Positions 17,558-26,699 of a stretch of 64,000 nt of DNA are shown in pieces. How positions within the stretch are numbered: position 1 is the stretch's first letter; every line of letters starts with the position of its first letter. A program made the position numbers and the translations under genes. The notes beneath the pieces are model-generated. The model had not been told where the DNA came from and did no database searches. It was given only the letters and a program-made list of their open reading frames with translations. Source of the DNA: Arsenophonus sp031446145 (GTDB taxonomy: Bacteria; Pseudomonadota; Gammaproteobacteria; Enterobacterales; Enterobacteriaceae); NCBI GenBank assembly GCA_031446145.1, contig CP132903.1, positions 310,001 through 374,000 of the forward strand. The letters are read 5' to 3'.

Positions 17558-17583
17558 ATATATTTTTATGCATAAAAATATAT
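17558..17583. repeat. 26-base perfect palindrome downstream of fbaA
   Basis: ATATATTTTTATG is followed immediately by its exact complement CATAAAAATATAT. It lies 27 bases beyond the fbaA stop, and on the fbaA strand a T-rich run follows (CTTTTTATTTT). It may act as the terminator of the epd-pgk-fbaA unit. The A/T composition makes chance possible. Confidence 0.45.
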
Positions 17584-17609
17584 GCATCCTTAAAATTTCA
17601 AAATAATAA

Positions 17610-18686
17610 TTAAAAATTGATACAATTTAATGCTTTATATGCCTGCTCTAAACGTTTTATCATAGCAATCTGACCAGCTCGCATCCAAATACGAGGATCA
17701 TAATATTTTTTATTTGGTTTATCTTTACCTTCTGGATTACCTAATTGAGTTTCTAAATAACTCTTATTTTCCTTATAATAATTTAATATACCTTCCCAAG
17801 TTGCCCATTGCGTATCTGTATCAATATTCATTTTTACAACACCATAATTAACAGCTTCTTTGATATCTTCAATAGAAGAACCAGATCCACCATGAAACAC
17901 AAAATTTAAATTATTTTTTTCTGGCAAATGAAACTTTTTAGTAACATATTCTTGTGAATTTTTAAGAATTTTAGGCATTAATTGAACGTTACCTTCTTTA
18001 TAAACACCGTGAACATTACCAAAAGATGCTGCAATCATAAAGCGATCACTAATTTGATGTAATTTTTCATAAGCATAAGCAACATCTTCAGGTTGTGTAT
18101 AAAGTAATGCACTATCTATTCCAGAATGATCAATTCCATCTTCTTCACCACCAGTGCAACCTAGTTCAATTTCTAATGTCATCTCCATTTTACTCATTCT
18201 TTTTAAATACTGAGTACAAGTTTTAATGTTATCTGCCAAAGATTCCTCTGATAAATCAATCATATGTGATGAAAACAAAGGTTTTCCTGTCATTTGATAA
18301 TATTTTTCACCTTCATCTAGCAAACCATCAATCCATGGCAACAAGTTACGGCCACAGTGATCAGTGTGCAATATAACAGGTACCCCATAATGTTTAGACA
18401 TTTTATGCAAATAATGAGCACCTGAAATAGCACCTAAAATTGCTGCTTCTTGACCTTGTACCTGTAAACCTTTACCTACAATAAATGCAGCTCCACCATT
18501 AGAAAATTGAACAATCACTGGAAAACGAATTTTAGCAGCAGTTTCCAAAACAGCATTAATAGAATCCAGACCGAAACAATTAACTGCTGGTAATGCAAAT
18601 TTATATTTTTTTTCAAGAGAAAAAATTTTTTGCACATCATCGCCAGTAATAACACCGGGATTAACAAAGTTTAAAATGTTTAACAT
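17610..18686 (-). CDS. fbaA: Fructose-bisphosphate aldolase, class II
   Basis: This zinc aldolase interconverts fructose-1,6-bisphosphate with dihydroxyacetone phosphate and glyceraldehyde-3-phosphate. The 358 residues match E. coli FbaA (359 aa). Zinc ligands and catalytic residues are in place: HTDHCGRNLLPW near residue 109-120, ELGCTGGEEDG near 173-183, GNVHGVYKEG, and VFHGGSGS near 263-270. It is the last gene of epd-pgk-fbaA, 34 bases after pgk, in the same order as E. coli. Glycolytic and gluconeogenic use are both possible. Confidence 0.98.
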   Translation of the reverse strand: MLNILNFVNPGVITGDDVQKIFSLEKKYKFALPAVNCFGLDSINAVLETAAKIRFPVIVQFSNGGAAFIVGKGLQVQGQEAAILGAISGAHYLHKMSKHYGVPVILHTDHCGRNLLPWIDGLLDEGEKYYQMTGKPLFSSHMIDLSEESLADNIKTCTQYLKRMSKMEMTLEIELGCTGGEEDGIDHSGIDSALLYTQPEDVAYAYEKLHQISDRFMIAASFGNVHGVYKEGNVQLMPKILKNSQEYVTKKFHLPEKNNLNFVFHGGSGSSIEDIKEAVNYGVVKMNIDTDTQWATWEGILNYYKENKSYLETQLGNPEGKDKPNKKYYDPRIWMRAGQIAMIKRLEQAYKALNCINF

Positions 18687-18720
18687 AAGATAAATTCCTA
18701 TTTTACATAAGTCATTAATC

Positions 18721-19908
18721 TTACCTATTATTTTTTAAATATGATTGCTGTTTTGCCCATTCTTCTAATGCAACAATTGCAGGTAAGTTCTTATTTTTAA
18801 TAAATTCTAAAAAAGCTCCTCCACCAGTAGAAATATAAGATATTTTATCTGCAATACCAAGCATATCAATAGCTGCTATTGTATCACCACCACCTGCAAT
18901 AGAAAAAGCTGCACTTTTTGCAATAGTTTTTGCAATCACTTCAGTAGAATAACGGAAATTAGCAAATTCAAAAACTCCAAGAGTACCATTCCATAGAATT
19001 GTTTTTGCTTTTTGCAAAATATCTACTAAAGAATGAACAGTTTTATTACCTAAATCTAAAATTTGCTCATTATCTTTAATATTATTAATAGACTTCACAA
19101 TTCCTACAGCAGTCTCTAAATTTTTTTTTGCAACACACACATCAATTGGTATAATAATATCAAAATTTGATAATAATTTTTTTGCTGTTGAAACAAAAGA
19201 GGGTTCATATAAAGAAGATCCTATTTTATGATTAGCAGCAGCAATAAAAGTATTAGCAATTCCACCCCCTACAATAATCTGATCAGCAATCTCTACTAAA
19301 GAATTTAATATATTTAATTTACTGGAAACTTTTGAACCACCAATAATAGCTACCATTGGACGTGCAGGATTTTTAAAAGCTTTGCGTAATGACTCTAATT
19401 CAAATGATAATAACAATCCTGCACATGATAAAGAAGCAAATTTTGCTATACCGTAAGTTGATGCATGAGTACGATGAGCCGTTCCAAATGCATCCATTAC
19501 ATAAATATCACAAAGTGCAGCATATTGCTTAGACAAATTTTCATCATTTTTTACTTCACCTCTGTTAAAACGTACATTCTCAAAAACTACTAATTCATGA
19601 GCCTTAACTTTAACTCCATTTAAATAATTTCTGACTAAACGAACAGGATAATCAAGTTTATTTGATAAATATTTCACAATAGGCATTAATGAAAATTTTT
19701 GATTATATTCACCTTCAATCGGACGACCTAAATGGGACATAATCATCACTTTTGCACCTTTCTCTAATGCAATTTTAATTGTTGGTAAAGAAGCGCGAAT
19801 TCGTGCATCAGAAATAATGTTTCCATCTACAATAGGGACATTTAAATCAGATCTGATTAATACTTTCTGATCCTTTAAGTCTAAATCAATCATCTTAATT
19901 ATAGACAT
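18721..19908 (-). CDS. pgk: Phosphoglycerate kinase
   Basis: Pgk transfers phosphate between 1,3-bisphosphoglycerate and ADP. The 395 residues slightly exceed E. coli Pgk (387 aa). Substrate-binding motifs are RSDLNVP near residue 19-25, SHLGRP near 58-63, and AFGTAHR near 140-146. The nucleotide-site GGSKVSSK (190-197) and the C-terminal GGGDTIA are conserved. It lies in the middle of the epd-pgk-fbaA operon, with gaps of 85 and 34 bases. Confidence 0.98.
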   Translation of the reverse strand: MSIIKMIDLDLKDQKVLIRSDLNVPIVDGNIISDARIRASLPTIKIALEKGAKVMIMSHLGRPIEGEYNQKFSLMPIVKYLSNKLDYPVRLVRNYLNGVKVKAHELVVFENVRFNRGEVKNDENLSKQYAALCDIYVMDAFGTAHRTHASTYGIAKFASLSCAGLLLSFELESLRKAFKNPARPMVAIIGGSKVSSKLNILNSLVEIADQIIVGGGIANTFIAAANHKIGSSLYEPSFVSTAKKLLSNFDIIIPIDVCVAKKNLETAVGIVKSINNIKDNEQILDLGNKTVHSLVDILQKAKTILWNGTLGVFEFANFRYSTEVIAKTIAKSAAFSIAGGGDTIAAIDMLGIADKISYISTGGGAFLEFIKNKNLPAIVALEEWAKQQSYLKNNR

Positions 19909-19993
19909 AGATAAAAAATCCTCTCAATTATTTTTTAATGCATAAAAAATAATTTTTGTTATACTTTTATAAAAATAAAAAACGACATGTATT

Positions 19994-21010
19994 CTAAAAT
20001 CCAGTAGCAGCCATTGCTAATGTAGTATCAAGCATACGATTAGCAAATCCCCACTCATTATCACACCATACTAAAATTTTAATTAAATGTTTTCCACTTA
20101 CACGTGTTTGTGTACCATCTACAATAGCACTATGCGGATCATGATTAAAATCTGTTGATACCAATGGTAATTCAGTATAATCAACAATACCACAAAATAA
20201 TTCTTTTGCTGCTTGTTCTAATATTTGATTAACCTGAGAAACTGTAACTGTAGATTGCACTGTTACGCTCAAATCAATTGCTGTTACATTGATAGTAGGC
20301 ACACGCACTGATATTGCTTCAAAATGATCTTTAAATTTAGGAAAAATTCGTGTAATACCAGAAACTAATTTTGTATCTACAGGAATTATAGATTGACTGG
20401 CAGCTCTTGTTCGACGTAAATCTTCATGATAAGCATCAATTACTGGTTGATCATTCATTGCAGCATGTATGACTGTCACTGTACCGGATTCAATATGTAA
20501 AGAAGTATCTAATATTTTTATTACGGGGATAATACAATTAGTAGTACAAGATGCATTTGAAACAATTTGATCGGTTTTTTTTAAACTTTTTTCATTAACA
20601 CCATAAACAATAGTTGCATCCAGATCAGCACTACCTAAATGAGAAAATAAAACTTTTTTTGCACCGCTGGATAAATGAGCATAGCCATCTATATTTGAAC
20701 CATAAACACCAGTACAATCTAACACGATATCAATATCTAATGCACCCCATGGTAATTTTTCTATCTTGTATTCATGAAAAAGATAAATCAAATCATTACC
20801 AACTAATAATAAATCTTTATCAATACTTACATCCCAAGCAAATATACCATGACTAGAATCATATTTTAATAAATGTGCTATACCTTCTGCAACAGCAATT
20901 TCATTAATTGCAATAACAGCAATTTTAGTCCGATGACCTGATTCATAAAGCGCTCTTAATACGCTACGTCCTATCCTTCCAAAACCGTTAATGCCTACCT
21001 TAATTGTCAT
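19994..21010 (-). CDS. epd: D-erythrose-4-phosphate dehydrogenase
   Basis: Epd oxidises erythrose-4-phosphate to 4-phosphoerythronate, the first step of the DXP-dependent pyridoxal-phosphate route. At 338 residues it matches E. coli Epd (339 aa) far better than GapA (331 aa), for example in AINE, GVYGS, DLRRTRAASQSIIPVDTK and VDYTELPLVSTDFNHDPHS. The NAD site is GINGFGRIG. Catalytic Cys155 (SNASCTTNC) and His182 (VIHAAM) are present. Its place ahead of pgk confirms identity. The family has weak GAPDH activity, so a substitute glycolytic role cannot be excluded if gapA were missing. Confidence 0.95.
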   Translation of the reverse strand: MTIKVGINGFGRIGRSVLRALYESGHRTKIAVIAINEIAVAEGIAHLLKYDSSHGIFAWDVSIDKDLLLVGNDLIYLFHEYKIEKLPWGALDIDIVLDCTGVYGSNIDGYAHLSSGAKKVLFSHLGSADLDATIVYGVNEKSLKKTDQIVSNASCTTNCIIPVIKILDTSLHIESGTVTVIHAAMNDQPVIDAYHEDLRRTRAASQSIIPVDTKLVSGITRIFPKFKDHFEAISVRVPTINVTAIDLSVTVQSTVTVSQVNQILEQAAKELFCGIVDYTELPLVSTDFNHDPHSAIVDGTQTRVSGKHLIKILVWCDNEWGFANRMLDTTLAMAATGF

Positions 21011-21275
21011 ATTATTCCTTCAATTCAACAAAAATATATTAACGGTAAAAAATACTGATAATTATAGTTTTTATTCTAAATATTCTTTTAATACTCTATA
21101 TAAAATTTATAAAAAATATTTATTTTTAGGAATTAAATATTATAAGATATAATCTTTATAAAAAAAATAAAATAAAAAAATTCGGGGGCTAAAGTTATAA
21201 AAAATTTAGCTTACTTAAATTGTTTATAAATCATAAAAATAATAAACAGTACATAGTTTTATGTTTTTTAATACA

Positions 21276-23273
21276 TTAATTTAATAATGATTTAGCCTTA
21301 CTAAGTACATTTTTAACATTAAAACCAAATTTATCAAATAATATATCTGCTGGTGCTGATTCACCAAAAGTACTTATACCAATAATTTTACCATTTTTAC
21401 CAATATATTTATACCAATAATCAGGAATACCAGCTTCAATTACAAGACGCGCAGTAACTACAGATGGCAATACAGATTCGATATAATCTATATGCTGTTT
21501 TTCAAAAGTATCTGTTGATGGTATAGATACTACTCGCACTTTATATCCTTCATCACTTAAATTTTTATATACTTTAACAGCTAATGCAACTTCAGAACCT
21601 GTTGCAATTAAAATAATTTCAGGCATACCTATGTTGCTATCTTTTAGAACGTATCCTCCTTTGCTAATATTGTTTATTTGTTTTTTATTACGTACTTGTT
21701 GTTCAAGATTTTGACGAGAAAAAATTAAAGCAGTTGGGCCTTTGACACGCTCAATTGCATGCTGCCAAGCAACCACCGCTTCAACTTGATCACAAGGACG
21801 CCAAGTACTCATATTAGGTATCATGCGTAGAGTAGCTAATTGTTCAATGGGCTGATGAGTGGGACCATCTTCACCAATACCAATAGAGTCATGAGTATAA
21901 ACAAAAATAGTACGAATTTTCATTAATGCTGCCATACGCAATGTATTCCGTGCATATTCAACAAACATCAAAAATGTACCTCCATAAGGTATGAAACCAC
22001 CATGCAATGAAATTCCATTCATAATAGCTGACATTCCAAATTCACGTACACCATAATGAATATAATTACCACCTGAATCCTTATGTATTGGTTGAGAACC
22101 AGACCACATAGTCAAATTACTTGGTGACAAATCAGCAGAACCACCTAACATTTCAGGAAGTTTTTCACCAAATACTTCTAATATATTTTGTGAAGCTTGA
22201 CGACCAGATATATTGCGCGGATTAGATTGTGATCGAGTTATCAAATTATTAACAGTAAATTTCCATTTATCAGGAAAATGTCCTTTTATACGACGTAAAA
22301 AATCTTTAGCAAGTTGAGGAAAAGCCTTTTTGTACTCTACAAATTTTATATTCCAAATATCTTCTTTTTTTTGACCTATTTTTACAGCATTCCACTTTTT
22401 ATAAATTTCTGATGGTATTTTAAAAGGTGGATATGGCCAATTTAATGATTTTCTAGTTGCCAATACTTCACTTTTGCCTAGTGGAGCACCATGAGCTTCT
22501 TTTAAACCCGCTTTATTTGGAGCTCCATAACCAATAATTGTTTTACAAATTAATAAAGATGGTTTATCAGTAATATTACGTGCTTCCTCTATTGCTAATT
22601 TGATTTTTTCAGAATCGTGTCCATCTATATCTTTTATAACATGCCAATTATAAGCAGCAAAACGTACAGATGTATTCTCAGTAAACCAACCTTTTACTTT
22701 TCCATCAATTGAAATATCATTATCGTCATAAAAAACAATAAGTTTACCTAATTTTAATGTGCCAGCTAATGAGCAAACTTCATGTGAAATCCCTTCCATC
22801 ATACAACCATCACCTACAAAAACATAAGTATAATGATCAATAATAATATGACCAGGACGATTAAATTGTTTGGCTAAAGTTCTTTCTGCAATCGCAAATC
22901 CTACAGCATTTGCAAGTCCTTGTCCTAAGGGACCCGTTGTTGTTTCAATCCCTGGTGTGCACCCATATTCCGGATGTCCTGGAGTTTTAGAATGCCATTG
23001 ACGAAATTTTTTTAGTTCCTCAATAGATAAAGCATAACCAGTAAGATGTATCAAACTATACAATAACATCGACCCGTGCCCATTAGATAACACAAACCGA
23101 TCACGATCTATCCAATTTGGATTAGCAGGATTATGATTCATATAATCACGCCATAATACTTCAGCAATATCAGCCATTCCCATTGGAGTACCTGGATGTC
23201 CTGATTGTGCTTTTTGTACTGCATCTATGCTTAAAAACCGAATAGCATTGGCGAGGATTTTACGATTTATCAT
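21276..23273 (-). CDS. tktA: Transketolase
   Basis: This thiamine-diphosphate enzyme of the non-oxidative pentose-phosphate pathway also supplies erythrose-4-phosphate to Epd. The 665 residues match E. coli TktA (663 aa). ThDP-site elements are GHGSMLLYSL, GPLGQGLANAVG, and the GDGCMEG-type GDGCMMEGIS motif near residue 154. The second domain has EFGMSAIMNG and HDSIGIGEDGPTHQP. It lies upstream of epd on the same strand as in E. coli. The yggC, yggD and yggF genes found between them there are missing, leaving a 265-base A/T-rich gap. Confidence 0.97.
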   Translation of the reverse strand: MINRKILANAIRFLSIDAVQKAQSGHPGTPMGMADIAEVLWRDYMNHNPANPNWIDRDRFVLSNGHGSMLLYSLIHLTGYALSIEELKKFRQWHSKTPGHPEYGCTPGIETTTGPLGQGLANAVGFAIAERTLAKQFNRPGHIIIDHYTYVFVGDGCMMEGISHEVCSLAGTLKLGKLIVFYDDNDISIDGKVKGWFTENTSVRFAAYNWHVIKDIDGHDSEKIKLAIEEARNITDKPSLLICKTIIGYGAPNKAGLKEAHGAPLGKSEVLATRKSLNWPYPPFKIPSEIYKKWNAVKIGQKKEDIWNIKFVEYKKAFPQLAKDFLRRIKGHFPDKWKFTVNNLITRSQSNPRNISGRQASQNILEVFGEKLPEMLGGSADLSPSNLTMWSGSQPIHKDSGGNYIHYGVREFGMSAIMNGISLHGGFIPYGGTFLMFVEYARNTLRMAALMKIRTIFVYTHDSIGIGEDGPTHQPIEQLATLRMIPNMSTWRPCDQVEAVVAWQHAIERVKGPTALIFSRQNLEQQVRNKKQINNISKGGYVLKDSNIGMPEIILIATGSEVALAVKVYKNLSDEGYKVRVVSIPSTDTFEKQHIDYIESVLPSVVTARLVIEAGIPDYWYKYIGKNGKIIGISTFGESAPADILFDKFGFNVKNVLSKAKSLLN

Positions 23274-23482
23274 TATTTTACTCCAATGAAATCAATAATA
23301 TAATACTTGTTATGAACAACTTTTATTTATTATGTTTTAAAAAAAATATATTCATCGAATATAGAACAGAAAAAATAAATAACGTCAAATATTTTTTGAG
23401 AAAACATTTTAATTGAAAATAAAAACCTGTTATAAATAAAAAAACTATCAATTAAGACTTTGATCAGGTTTTGATAATATTG

Positions 23483-23559
23483 TGGCGGTGCGGACGGGAC
23501 TCGAACCCGCGACCTCCGGCGTGACAGGCCGATATTCTAACCGACTGAACTACCGCACC
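23483..23559 (-). tRNA. aspV: tRNA-Asp (anticodon GTC)
   Basis: The minus strand gives a standard cloverleaf. The acceptor GGTGCGG pairs with CCGCACC. The D arm is TAGTTCAGTCGGTTAGAATA. The anticodon loop CTGTCAC has anticodon GTC, the T arm has GGGTTCGAGTCCC, the discriminator is G, and CCA is encoded. It lies just downstream of dnaQ on the same strand, as aspV does in E. coli. Confidence 0.98.
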
Positions 23560-23590
23560 AATTTTATTAATTGAATTACAAACATTAATG

Positions 23591-23619
23591 ATATTACGAA
23601 TCTAGCATCTACACGTCAA
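23591..23619 (-). promoter_or_regulatory. Sigma-70 promoter of tRNA-Asp
   Basis: On the minus strand TTGACG (23619-23614) is followed by a 17-base spacer and TAATAT (23596-23591). The predicted start is about 25 bases before the tRNA 5' end. The near-consensus -35 and exact spacing make this the best sigma-70 promoter I can see in the window. Confidence 0.75.
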
Positions 23620-23667
23620 TCTTTTTTAAGAAATATTTTTTTAAAATTATAATCTTTCATTTTTATT

Positions 23668-24420
23668 TTAATTATCTTTTTCAATATTTAAACGCCAAAC
23701 AGATTGTCTTTTAATTTTATGTTCAATAAAATTTAACTTTTCTTCATGCGCTATCCTTTCTGAATGATCAGCATAAAGTACAATTAATTTGTTTTTTAAT
23801 TTTTCCAATCTTTTAATTTCATTTATATAAACTTGACTATTTAACTCTGAATTAGCTGAAAAAGATAATGAAATTTGACCTCCAGTCATTGCTATATAAA
23901 CTTCTGCTAAAATAGAAGCATCAAGTAATGCTCCATGCAATATACGTTTTGAATTATCAATTTTATAACGATTACATAAAGCATCAAGATTGTTTCTTTT
24001 ACCAGGAAAAAGTTTTTTTGCTAAAAGTAAACTATCTGTTACATGACAGATAGTTTCTATTAAAGGAATATTTTTTTTTAATTTAGAAAATTCATAATTT
24101 ATAAAACCCACATCAAAAGGTGCATTATGAATAATTAATTCACTTCCTTTAATGAAATTAAGAAAATCATCGGCAACTTCTGAAAAAGTTGGTTTATCTG
24201 CTAAAAATTCATTAGTAATTCCATGAATAGCCAAAGCTTCAGGATCAATTAACCGATTTGGTTTTATATAAACATGAAAATGACAATCCGTTAAATTTCG
24301 GTCAACAATTTCTAAAGCACCAATCTCAATAATATTATGTCCTTCATAAGGTACTCCGAACTTATTTATTCCAGTTGTTTCTGTATCAATGACAATTTGT
24401 CGTCTAATCATTGTGCTCAT
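23668..24420 (-). CDS. dnaQ: DNA polymerase III epsilon subunit (3'-5' proofreading exonuclease)
   Basis: Epsilon proofreads for the replicative polymerase. The 250 residues (E. coli 243) carry the DEDDh motifs: Asp12/Glu14 in IDTETTG, HNAPFDVGFINYE near 98-110 (Exo II), and HGALLDASILAEVY near 162-175 (Exo III, with His and Asp). The C-terminal region that binds the alpha subunit is shorter on recognisable motifs but of normal length. It is divergent from rnhA and followed by tRNA-Asp, the same arrangement as E. coli rnhA-dnaQ-aspV. Retention means at least part of the proofreading machinery survives. Confidence 0.96.
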   Translation of the reverse strand: MSTMIRRQIVIDTETTGINKFGVPYEGHNIIEIGALEIVDRNLTDCHFHVYIKPNRLIDPEALAIHGITNEFLADKPTFSEVADDFLNFIKGSELIIHNAPFDVGFINYEFSKLKKNIPLIETICHVTDSLLLAKKLFPGKRNNLDALCNRYKIDNSKRILHGALLDASILAEVYIAMTGGQISLSFSANSELNSQVYINEIKRLEKLKNKLIVLYADHSERIAHEEKLNFIEHKIKRQSVWRLNIEKDN

Positions 24421-24483
24421 CTTACTTTTTTATGTCACACTAAGAAAAATATTAACTATAAATATATAATGAGTTTATCAAAA

Positions 24484-24987
24484 ATGAAAAAAAAAGTAGA
24501 AATTTTTACTGATGGTTCTTGTTTAGGAAATCCAGGTCCAGGTGGTTATGGTATTTTATTAAGATATGATAAATATCAAAAAACTTTAAGTAAAGGATAT
24601 TTTTATACAACAAATAATCGAATGGAATTGATGGGTGCAATTATTGCATTAGAAACACTTAAAAAACCATGCAAAATAATTTTTACAACAGATAGTCAAT
24701 ATGTTCGCCAAGGAATTACACAATGGATACATAATTGGAAACATCAGAAATGGAAACGTACTGCTAAATTGCCTGTTTTAAATATAGATTTATGGAAAAG
24801 ATTAGATGCAATTGTTACAAAACATAGAATAGAATGGCATTGGATTAAGGGACATTCCAACAATCAAGAAAATGAGATATGTGATACATTAGCAAAACAT
24901 GCAGCTTCTTTACCAACAGAAGAAGATAAAGGTTATTTTAAAGAAATAAACTTTAGAAAAGTTACACCAAGTCTTAATAACACCTAA
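24484..24987 (+). CDS. rnhA: Ribonuclease HI
   Basis: RNase HI cuts RNA in RNA-DNA hybrids such as primers and R-loops. The 167 residues begin MKKKVEIFTDGSCLGNPGPG. With this start, catalytic Asp10 has the same number as in E. coli, so I prefer 24484 to the ATG at 24469 or to the longer frame beginning at 24337, which overlaps dnaQ. NNRMELM (Glu48), TDSQYVRQGI (Asp70), WHWIKGHS and the final Asp of the active site (NEICDTLAK) are present. The C-terminus is about 12 residues longer than in E. coli, and its last 78 bases overlap the 3' end of convergent yafS. Confidence 0.95.
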   Translation: MKKKVEIFTDGSCLGNPGPGGYGILLRYDKYQKTLSKGYFYTTNNRMELMGAIIALETLKKPCKIIFTTDSQYVRQGITQWIHNWKHQKWKRTAKLPVLNIDLWKRLDAIVTKHRIEWHWIKGHSNNQENEICDTLAKHAASLPTEEDKGYFKEINFRKVTPSLNNT

Positions 24988-25677
24988 TGTATTATTACCT
25001 ATTTTTATACAATTTTTGAGAAATTTTATTGGTCTTGGTGTTAATGGTAATGTTCTTTTGCGAGCAATAATAAGCGTAATACAACCTGCAAATTTAAATG
25101 TTTTATTGATAAAGTGATGGGGGCTTTTCCAGGGAAGAATTTGAAAACTTTCTTGAAAAAATATTTCATAATTTAAAAAATTTAACCAATCAAGCAAAAC
25201 AGATAATGAAAATATATGACTATTATATCTGTATATTTGAGATTTACGAAAAAAAGGAATAGAGTTTATAATACCTAACAAACTCATGGAATTAAAATTA
25301 GATATAATCAGCCAACCATCATCAACTAAAATTCTATCCGTTTCACGTAATAAAGAATAAGGTCTATTACTATATGCAAGTTCTTGTATTAATAAGCAAA
25401 CATCTATTGATTTATTTTTAAAAGGCATTTCATTAGGATTACCTAATAATTGAGCATTCTTTCCAAGCATATTCATGCTAAACTGATGATTAATAAGAGA
25501 TGATTGTGTATCAATATCTAAACTAAATTGACCAATTTTTAATAAATGAAATCCAAATATTTTTGGCCACCATAATTGAAGTTCTTTGTTTAATGCAGTA
25601 CAATAATATTCTCCCCATGGTATATTTTTCCATGAATTATAGCTTTGATATGTTTTATTAAAAAGTATCGACTTCAT
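24910..25677 (-). CDS. yafS: Predicted SAM-dependent methyltransferase YafS
   Basis: The product is 255 residues (E. coli YafS 240 aa) with class I methyltransferase features: WWPKIFGFHLLKIGQFS near the N-terminus, KNKSIDVCLLIQELAYSNRP (motif II region), RETDRILVDDGWLIISNFN near residue 118-136, and ARKRTLPLTP near 205. The substrate is not known. The final 40 residues, after RPIK, do not resemble E. coli YafS and are read antisense through the end of rnhA. A frameshift or a lost stop codon has probably extended the protein. The neighbours rnhA and gloB are conserved. Confidence 0.85.
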   Translation of the reverse strand: MKSILFNKTYQSYNSWKNIPWGEYYCTALNKELQLWWPKIFGFHLLKIGQFSLDIDTQSSLINHQFSMNMLGKNAQLLGNPNEMPFKNKSIDVCLLIQELAYSNRPYSLLRETDRILVDDGWLIISNFNSMSLLGIINSIPFFRKSQIYRYNSHIFSLSVLLDWLNFLNYEIFFQESFQILPWKSPHHFINKTFKFAGCITLIIARKRTLPLTPRPIKFLKNCIKIGNNTLGVIKTWCNFSKVYFFKITFIFFCW

Positions 25678-25716
25678 TAGAATACCCTGTTAACAAATGA
25701 GATTTCAAAGATCATT

Positions 25717-26472
25717 ATGGAACTTGTAAGAATTCCTTCCTTAATTGATAACTATATATGGTTATTAATCCATAAAAAAAAATGTGTCATTATTGATCCT
25801 GGTATTGCTAAACCAGTAAAAAAATTTCTGGAAAACCGTGATATAAAACCAATTGCTATTTTACTTACTCATAATCATAATGACCATGTTGATGGGATTA
25901 AAAAATTAAAAATATATTATCCAAAAATAGATATTTATGGACCCATGGAAACTTATAAAAAAGGAGCAAAGTACGTCATAAAAAACGGAGATATTTTAAA
26001 TTTTTTTGGATGTCCATTAAATGTGTTTGCTGTTCCAGGACACACTTTAGGACATTTAGCTTATTATCAAGAACCTTATCTCTTTTGCGGCGATACTCTA
26101 TTTTCTGGTGGTTGTGGGCGTATCTTTGAAGGAAATAGTCAACAAATGTATCATTCTTTGAATATTTTAAAAAAATTTCCTGACGAAACTTTTATATGTT
26201 GTGGACATGAATATACTGCTATAAATATGAAATTTGCCAGTTATTTATTACCTACTGATGAGGCAATTAAAAATTATACCTTAATAGTAAATCAAAAAAA
26301 AGCAAGGAAGGAACCTACAATTCCATCAACACTGAAACTTGAAAAAAAAATTAATATATTTTTGAGATCATACGATTATGATCTAAAAAAAGCATTAGGA
26401 TTTTCTCCTCATATATACTATTCAAATTATGAAACATTTAAAAAAATACGTAAACTAAAAGATTCTTTCTAA
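25717..26472 (+). CDS. gloB: Hydroxyacylglutathione hydrolase (glyoxalase II)
   Basis: GloB hydrolyses S-lactoylglutathione to D-lactate and glutathione, finishing methylglyoxal detoxification. The 251 residues are the E. coli length. The binuclear metal motif THNHNDH is at 51-57, followed by PGHTLGHLAYY near 108-118, FCGDTLFSGGCGR near 124-136 and CGHEYT near 163-168, so all metal ligands are present. It is divergent from yafS, with a 39-base gap, as in E. coli. Glyoxalase I (gloA) is not in the window. Confidence 0.96.
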   Translation: MELVRIPSLIDNYIWLLIHKKKCVIIDPGIAKPVKKFLENRDIKPIAILLTHNHNDHVDGIKKLKIYYPKIDIYGPMETYKKGAKYVIKNGDILNFFGCPLNVFAVPGHTLGHLAYYQEPYLFCGDTLFSGGCGRIFEGNSQQMYHSLNILKKFPDETFICCGHEYTAINMKFASYLLPTDEAIKNYTLIVNQKKARKEPTIPSTLKLEKKINIFLRSYDYDLKKALGFSPHIYYSNYETFKKIRKLKDSF

Positions 26473-26699
26473 AAAAACTATTAAATACAATATTATTACT
26501 ATAATTTTTGTAGCAAAAAAACATAAAAACCATATTAATTTTCTACTTATTGTAAATATAATATTTTTTTTACTAGAAAAAAATATTAACAATTTTTTTG
26601 ATTTTTTATTAAAATATCATATTTTTTATTAAAACATTAATGAAATTTTATAAAATTTATTAAATCTATCAAATATATTAAAATTCTAAAAAATTTTCA

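Noticed and set aside
24337..24483. Longer rnhA reading frame overlapping dnaQ
   Set aside because: The extra 49 residues are antisense to dnaQ and unlike any RNase H. ATG 24484 reproduces the E. coli N-terminus and active-site numbering.
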